Shown here: positions 59,701-64,000 of the stretch, piece by piece
Layout of the letters: each line of letters opens with the position of its first letter
How positions within the stretch are numbered: position 1 is the stretch's first letter
Source of the DNA: Nocardia vinacea
GTDB lineage: Bacteria; Actinomycetota; Actinomycetes; Mycobacteriales; Mycobacteriaceae
Assembly (NCBI RefSeq): GCF_035920345.1
Contig: NZ_CP109149.1
Coordinates: 3,844,001-3,908,000 of the forward strand
Length of the DNA: 64,000 nucleotides
Direction of reading: 5' to 3'
The notes under the pieces: generated by a model
Seen by the model: only the letters and a program-made list of their open reading frames with translations
The model's database searches: none
Told to the model about the DNA's origin: nothing
Position numbers and translations under genes: made by a program

Positions 59701-61335
59701 TCATGCCGCGCCGCCCAGTTGCGGCACCCGCGGACGCAGCACCCGTTGCGAACGACCGTAGTGCGGGCATTCGACAACCCAATCCGCACCATCGGCAAGC
59801 ACTCGATGCGGTCCATGGGTGAGCGCGGGGGCCGAGGCAAAGGCGGCGGCAGTGGCGCGCATGGACAGGTCGATCAGCTGTCCTCCGCCACCGAGAACGG
59901 CGCAGCATACCGCCAATGCCGCACAGATTCCGGTGAGTGGATCGGCGATGGCGTCACCGCAGAACACCGGCTCGCCCGCATCCCAGCCGACCAGGCCGCC
60001 CGCCACCGCCGCATCGTCGCCGAATGCCACGCGCATCGGCTCGGCGCGACCATATCCGGTCAGGCTCAACCAGACCTGTCCGTCGCGATGCACACGGTCC
60101 CCGGGAGCCAGGCCCAGTTGAGCCAACGCCCGCGGCCGGGATGCCTCGATCACCACGTCCGCGGTGGACACCAGCTCGCGCAGCGTTTCCTGCCCTGCGG
60201 GCGTATGGAAGTCGACGGCGATCTGTTCGTGCCCGCCGTGGAGCCAGTCGAAGAAGCGAGGATCACCGCGGCGTGCGCCATCCGGGCGTCGGGGGCTCTC
60301 CACCTTGACCACCCGTGCGCCTGCGCGCCCGAGCAGGTGGGCACACAACGGTCCCGCCCACATCGAGGACAGGTCGACGACCACCGCCCCGTCCAGCCGT
60401 GCTCCGAGAACCGGTTCGGCTATCCGTGTTGTCTGCCACGGGAATTGAATGCCCGACGTCGCGGACATGGCGGCTGACGGTCTGGCGACGGGGGGTGCTG
60501 CGCCATCGGGCAAGCGAGTGGCGGGGTGCGCGTCGGCAGCCAATGCGTCGGCGGGGTGCGCGGCAGCGGGTAACGCCGCGGCGGGGCCAGCTTCGACAGG
60601 CACCGCAGCGACAGAGTCCGCAGCAGCAGGCACCACAGCGGCGCGGTCCGCATCGACAGGCACCGCAGCGGCGCGAGGCGCGATAGCAGGCACCGCAGCC
60701 ACGGGGTCCGCATCGACAGGTACCGCAGCGGCGTGGGGCGCGGCACCGGACAGCGCAGCGGCAGAGTGCGCGTCGACAGGCGGCCCGGCGGCAGACAGCG
60801 CAGCGGCAGGGTACGCAGCGGAGGGCAGCGCGGCGGCGGGAACGCCGAGTAACTGTGCTCGGTCGGCGAGGTCGGTTGCGGTCCACTCGCGGGCGGCCCT
60901 GGTGAGCGTCGCCCACGGATCGTCGGACACCGAATCCGCCCCAAGGATCGCAGGCACCGAGTCGATATCGTCTTGGCGGCTCAAGGTGATCGCGCACCAG
61001 CCGTCCGAGGTTCGCAGCAATCGACCGGCTCGACCCACAGTCTCCCGACCGCCGCGCCGCAGGTCCAAGAACCCGGCTCGACCGGCCAGTAGCAGCCCTG
61101 GATCGGCACGGACCTCGGAGCCGATCTGCGCGGTGATTCGCGCCAGCGCCTCGGTGGCTTCGAGAAGCAGTCCATATGCCGCCGCGGGCGAGATGACGGG
61201 AGCGCCATCGGGGCGTCCGGTCAGATCCATGGCGCCGGACGCTGCCCAGGCGAGCGCCGCGCACTCCGGCTGCGTTTCGACCGGGCGCGACAGGACATCG
61301 GGCGGGCACAGCGACCGCACCCAATCCCGCAGCAC
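59701..61335 (-). CDS. CaiB/BaiF CoA transferase-like protein with Ala-rich repeat linker
   Basis: A 544-residue protein. The N-terminal part (residues 1-175) looks like a partial family III domain. Residues about 180-290 are a decapeptide repeat (AAVPVDADRA-type units) encoded by an exact 30-bp periodic DNA repeat at about 60500-60840. The C-terminal half (DGAVVVDLSSMWAGPLCAHLLGRAGARVVKV; GDAIADPLTGICAALAV) is a family III CoA transferase N-domain with the catalytic Asp. It is unusually arranged: the two domain halves are permuted relative to normal CaiB. GTG 61335 is the first in-frame start after a stop, 30 bp after the hydratase. Activity uncertain. Confidence 0.8.
   Translation of the reverse strand: MLRDWVRSLCPPDVLSRPVETQPECAALAWAASGAMDLTGRPDGAPVISPAAAYGLLLEATEALARITAQIGSEVRADPGLLLAGRAGFLDLRRGGRETVGRAGRLLRTSDGWCAITLSRQDDIDSVPAILGADSVSDDPWATLTRAAREWTATDLADRAQLLGVPAAALPSAAYPAAALSAAGPPVDAHSAAALSGAAPHAAAVPVDADPVAAVPAIAPRAAAVPVDADRAAVVPAAADSVAAVPVEAGPAAALPAAAHPADALAADAHPATRLPDGAAPPVARPSAAMSATSGIQFPWQTTRIAEPVLGARLDGAVVVDLSSMWAGPLCAHLLGRAGARVVKVESPRRPDGARRGDPRFFDWLHGGHEQIAVDFHTPAGQETLRELVSTADVVIEASRPRALAQLGLAPGDRVHRDGQVWLSLTGYGRAEPMRVAFGDDAAVAGGLVGWDAGEPVFCGDAIADPLTGICAALAVCCAVLGGGGQLIDLSMRATAAAFASAPALTHGPHRVLADGADWVVECPHYGRSQRVLRPRVPQLGGAA
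60500..60840. repeat. 30-bp tandem repeat inside CoA transferase gene
   Basis: The 10-base element CACCGCAGCG (or close variants) recurs every 30 bp at 60601, 60631, 60661, 60691 and 60721, with further degenerate units on both sides. It encodes the decapeptide linker. It is not CRISPR because the frame and units are coding and no spacers differ. Confidence 0.85.
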
Positions 61336-61365
61336 CGCTGCCGTAGCCGAGGTATTCGTGTGCGA

Positions 61366-62421
61366 TCAACTCCTCGTCTGTTCCACCGCGTCGACCATGC
61401 CCCACTCGAGCGCGGCCGCCGCGGTCAATCGCTGTTCGGTCAACATCAGCCAGGCGGCGCGCCAGCGGCCGATCCGCCGCGGCACGCTGACGGTACCGCC
61501 CGCTCCGGGCACCAGGCCCATCCGCAGTTCCGGGAATGCGAAATAGGTATCGGGGGTGGCGATCACCGTGCCCGCGAATGCGGCCACTTCCGCGCCCGCA
61601 CCGATGCATGCCCCGTGGGCGCGCACCGTGACCCGGTCCCGGATGCGGTCGATGATCCGCCATGGCGCCCGGTCCAGCCGGACCAGATACGCGGCCACCA
61701 GATCCGTCGCCGTACCGAATTCGTCCAGATCGCCGCCGCTGCTGAAAACCGGTCCGGCCCCGTTTATTTCGACGGCCGTGAGCGTGGGATCGAGGTCGGC
61801 CAGGCGCACCGCCTCCAGCAGATCCTCACGCAGCCGCATGCTGAGTGCATTGCGTCGCTGCGGGTGATTCAGCGTGATCGTCAGGCGATCGTCGTCGCGG
61901 TGCGTCCGGACCAGGGCATGCTCCGGCGGTGTGACTGTGCGCGCCGCGCCGCGCTCGGCCAGCCAACGCTCGAATTCGTTGCCACCGAGGAGCATCGAGT
62001 ACACCGCCGCCTCCGCCGCCAGCGCGGGCACGGTCGGCAATCGCACCGTCTGGCGCAGCAACTGTCCACACGTGACGGCCGCGCGGGGCGAATGTTGAAC
62101 CGCCGCCCCCAACAGATCGAGCGCGGCATCGATATCGTCCACCACGACGGCCTGCGGCAACGAGTTCGCCGCGGCATCCGTGGTGAGGGTGAGCGTTGCC
62201 GCCTGCAGCAGTGGCGTCAGGCCGGGTGTCGTTGGCCCACGCAGCACCCCGACGACGAGCGGTAGCGCCTGATTCATCCGCTCGGCGGTCCGGGCGATTC
62301 GGTCCGGTGTTTCCGTGCCGAATGCGTCCAGCGGGACCACCACCATGGGGGTAGCGGGAGTTCCGTCCGCGGTGAGCTCCACCGCGAACTCGTCGAACAA
62401 ATCGATCCCCGAATCCGGCAT
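61366..62421 (-). CDS. enoyl-CoA hydratase-like protein with extra N-terminal domain
   Basis: A 351-residue protein. The C-terminal half (from about 170) is a crotonase: LTITLNHPQRRNALSMRLRE, FSSGGDLDEFG and VRAHGACIGAGAEVAAFAGTVIAT, FPELRMGLVPGAGGTVS with a Glu. The N-terminal 170 residues (VVVPLDAFGTETPDRI; QALPLVVGVLRG) resemble a degenerate crotonase-like fold. It starts at ATG 62421 with no clear ribosome-binding site, so translation may be leaderless. It is first of an operon with the CoA transferase and amidohydrolase. Confidence 0.82.
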   Translation of the reverse strand: MPDSGIDLFDEFAVELTADGTPATPMVVVPLDAFGTETPDRIARTAERMNQALPLVVGVLRGPTTPGLTPLLQAATLTLTTDAAANSLPQAVVVDDIDAALDLLGAAVQHSPRAAVTCGQLLRQTVRLPTVPALAAEAAVYSMLLGGNEFERWLAERGAARTVTPPEHALVRTHRDDDRLTITLNHPQRRNALSMRLREDLLEAVRLADLDPTLTAVEINGAGPVFSSGGDLDEFGTATDLVAAYLVRLDRAPWRIIDRIRDRVTVRAHGACIGAGAEVAAFAGTVIATPDTYFAFPELRMGLVPGAGGTVSVPRRIGRWRAAWLMLTEQRLTAAAALEWGMVDAVEQTRS

Positions 62422-62508
62422 AACTAAAAACTAGCCGCGTCGACGAGAGGGACCAACTGCATCGACGCTCCAGTCGTTCATGGTCGGAACCGACCGGAAA
62501 GAGTATAC

Positions 62509-62526
62509 CTAATCTGGTTAGATTAG
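62509..62526. promoter_or_regulatory. candidate operator palindrome CTAATCT-ggtt-AGATTAG
   Basis: A perfect 7-bp inverted repeat with a 4-bp spacer lies 33 bp before the plus-strand hydratase start. It overlaps a TATACCT -10-like element, so it could be a repressor site for both divergent genes. Confidence 0.5.
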
Positions 62527-62559
62527 CTCACGTCCGATTCTCGACCCGGAAGGCCCACA

Positions 62560-63336
62560 ATGACCGATCAGCCCGATGTCCTCGTGGAACGCACCGACAC
62601 GATCGTGCGGCTGACCCTCAACCGCCCCGAACGGCTCAACGCCCTTACGGCCGACATGATGAACGAGGCCGCGACAGCCGTCGAGAAATTCGGCGACGAT
62701 CCGACCGTTCGGGTGTTCGTCGTGACCGGCAACGGGCGGGCATTCAGCTCAGGAGCGGATCTTTCCAACTCGGCCAGCAATGGTCCACAGGTCGCGACAC
62801 TCGATGCGGCGAACCGGTTGATCCGTGCCCTGCGCGCCGCGCCCCAACCGGTGCTCGCGGCGATCAACGGTCCCGCGGTCGGCGTCGGATGTTCACTGGC
62901 GCTGGCCGCGGACATCACCGTCGCCCGCGAATCCGCCTACCTCCTGCTCGCCTTCGCCAATGTAGGCCTGATGCCCGATGGCGGTGCCACCGCGATGGTC
63001 CCGACGCTGATCGGATATGCCCGCGCCGCCCGCATGGCCATGCTGGCCGAGCGCATTCCCGCACCGCTGGCTGCCGACTGGGGTTTGATCGGCCAGGTAG
63101 TGCCCGATACCGACTACGATGCCGAAATCGCGAGGCTGACAACCAAGCTCGCCAACGGACCGACGGCGGCATACACCCGCACCAAGCGCGCATTCAACGC
63201 GATGGCCCTCGCCCAACTCGACCAGGCGCTCGACCTGGAACGCGAAGGTCAGTCCGCCCTCTTCGAGACCGCTGATGTCGCCGAGGGCATCGCGGCGTTC
63301 AAAGCCAAGCGCACGCCAGGTTTCATCGGCCGCTGA
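62560..63336 (+). CDS. enoyl-CoA hydratase/isomerase
   Basis: A 258-residue crotonase: VRLTLNRPERLNALTADM, FSSGADLSNS and AINGPAVGVGCSLALAADITVA, LLAFANVGLMPDGG. The usual second Glu region reads NVGLMPDGG, which in this family can mean isomerase or another crotonase reaction. GGAAGG precedes ATG 62560. It is divergent from the 61366 hydratase and monocistronic here. Confidence 0.9.
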   Translation: MTDQPDVLVERTDTIVRLTLNRPERLNALTADMMNEAATAVEKFGDDPTVRVFVVTGNGRAFSSGADLSNSASNGPQVATLDAANRLIRALRAAPQPVLAAINGPAVGVGCSLALAADITVARESAYLLLAFANVGLMPDGGATAMVPTLIGYARAARMAMLAERIPAPLAADWGLIGQVVPDTDYDAEIARLTTKLANGPTAAYTRTKRAFNAMALAQLDQALDLEREGQSALFETADVAEGIAAFKAKRTPGFIGR

Positions 63337-63504
63337 GCGAGTTCGTCAGATACCACAAAAATCTGCGGAACCTGTTCCAGAGGCTTCACAAAAGCCCTGC
63401 TCAGCGCGGATAGTGCGGCGCGACTGCGTCATTGACACCGAGGCGGACGACTCGTAGCTTCGGCGGACCGGAACGAGTTCCGGCCCGGCGAAGGGAACTC
63501 AGCG

Positions 63505-64000
63505 TTGATACGGCGTGCGCGGTCAGATCTCTGGTCGACGAAGCAATCATGGTGGCGCGCATCAACTTCGGCGATGGCAGGTGTCGCGGCGGCAGCCGTG
63601 CTGGTGCCCGCGCACGCGGAGCCGATCGACGCCGGGCGAACGGAAGTGCCGGCGATCTCGACATCGGCGATCTCCTCGGTCAGCGAATCCGTTGTGACCG
63701 TGACGATTCCGCTGCCGGAGTCGGCTGGACCGCATCCGAGCGCCTGCGACCAACTGTCGTATCTGCGCTACCGCGACATAGACGGTCCGCGTCGCTCGGC
63801 CGATGCGGACGCCGTTCTGGTCGCCCAGCCCGGCATCTTCGAAGGTGCGGGAGCATTCGACAGCGTCGCCCGTAACACTGTAGCCGCGGCCGCGAAAGTC
63901 GGCCGGCACGTGGAATTCTGGGCGCTGGATCGCCGTTCCAACTGCCTCGAGGACCACACCGGAATCCACGCCGCCCTCGCCGACGGAGACGTCCATCGCG
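63505..64000 (+). CDS. secreted protein, alpha/beta-hydrolase-like (partial, runs off window)
   Basis: A frame of 165 codons open to the window end. TTG 63505 has GAAGGGA 9-10 bp upstream and gives a classic signal peptide (basic MIRRAR, hydrophobic MAGVAAAAVLVPAHA, cleavage after Ala 38). ATG 63574 is the alternative start but would leave a weak N-terminus. The mature part contains ACDQLSYLRYRDIDGPRRSA, VLVAQPGIFEGAGAFDSVAR and EFWALDRRSNCLEDHTGI, the pattern of actinobacterial secreted hydrolases. No earlier nucleophile Ser motif is visible, so catalytic completeness cannot be judged. Confidence 0.7.
   Translation, partial: MIRRARSDLWSTKQSWWRASTSAMAGVAAAAVLVPAHAEPIDAGRTEVPAISTSAISSVSESVVTVTIPLPESAGPHPSACDQLSYLRYRDIDGPRRSADADAVLVAQPGIFEGAGAFDSVARNTVAAAAKVGRHVEFWALDRRSNCLEDHTGIHAALADGDVHR

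Noticed and set aside
60500..60840. Periodic 30-bp repeats as a CRISPR or regulatory array
   Set aside because: They keep the reading frame of the CoA transferase and encode a decapeptide repeat.

Overview
The window is high-GC DNA with GTG/TTG starts, tightly overlapping catabolic operons and gene families typical of mycolate actinomycetes (XRE-DUF5753/DUF6879 pairs, KstD-type flavoproteins, a cholesterol-oxidase-like protein, a mycofactocin precursor). A Nocardia or close Rhodococcus relative is the best guess; no rRNA, tRNA or species marker is present to prove it.

Layout. (1) 1-7.4 kb: catabolic cassette A. A minus-strand operon carries an extradiol dioxygenase, P450, acyl-CoA synthetase, NAD(P)-dependent dehydrogenase and an IclR regulator cut by the window edge. 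A KstD-type flavoprotein and a small protein are transcribed divergently. (2) 7.4-11.8 kb: accessory patch with an XRE/DUF6879 trio, small unknown genes, a frameshifted gene and an IS110 remnant. (3) 11.8-24.6 kb: long minus-strand operon (SDR, ferredoxin, P450, amidohydrolase, two M24 proteins, enoyl-CoA hydratase, double-domain CoA transferase, KstD-type flavoprotein, acyl-CoA synthetase, small protein). (4) 24.8-33.2 kb: lipoprotein, MFS exporter, repeat block, cholesterol-oxidase-like GMC enzyme, TetR, second amidohydrolase, enoyl-CoA hydratase, broken aldehyde dehydrogenase. (5) 33.2-39 kb: branched-chain-type ABC importer with a fused permease, and a secreted protein. (6) 39.3-45.2 kb: beta-oxidation-type genes and a membrane protein. 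(7) 45.2-53.4 kb: cassette B, an hsaACDB-like ring-cleavage set, a KstD-type flavoprotein and an intact IclR regulator; this is a paralogue of cassette A. (8) 53.5-64 kb: DoxX, a PknK-like kinase/ATPase regulator divergent from a mycofactocin precursor gene (mftA), an amidohydrolase, a CoA transferase with a repeat linker, two enoyl-CoA hydratases and the start of a secreted protein.

Taken together the genes could take a polycyclic steroid- or terpenoid-like compound through import, P450 hydroxylation, flavin-dependent 1,2-desaturation, aromatic ring hydroxylation, extradiol cleavage, C-C hydrolysis, CoA activation and beta-oxidation. The substrate cannot be read from the sequence. The most interesting signal is a short palindrome, TTCCGC-N3-GCGGAA and variants. 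It recurs in the promoters of cassettes A and B, of the HsaA-like genes, of the MFS/lipoprotein pair and of mftA, and it suggests one regulon joining mycofactocin precursor supply to ring catabolism.
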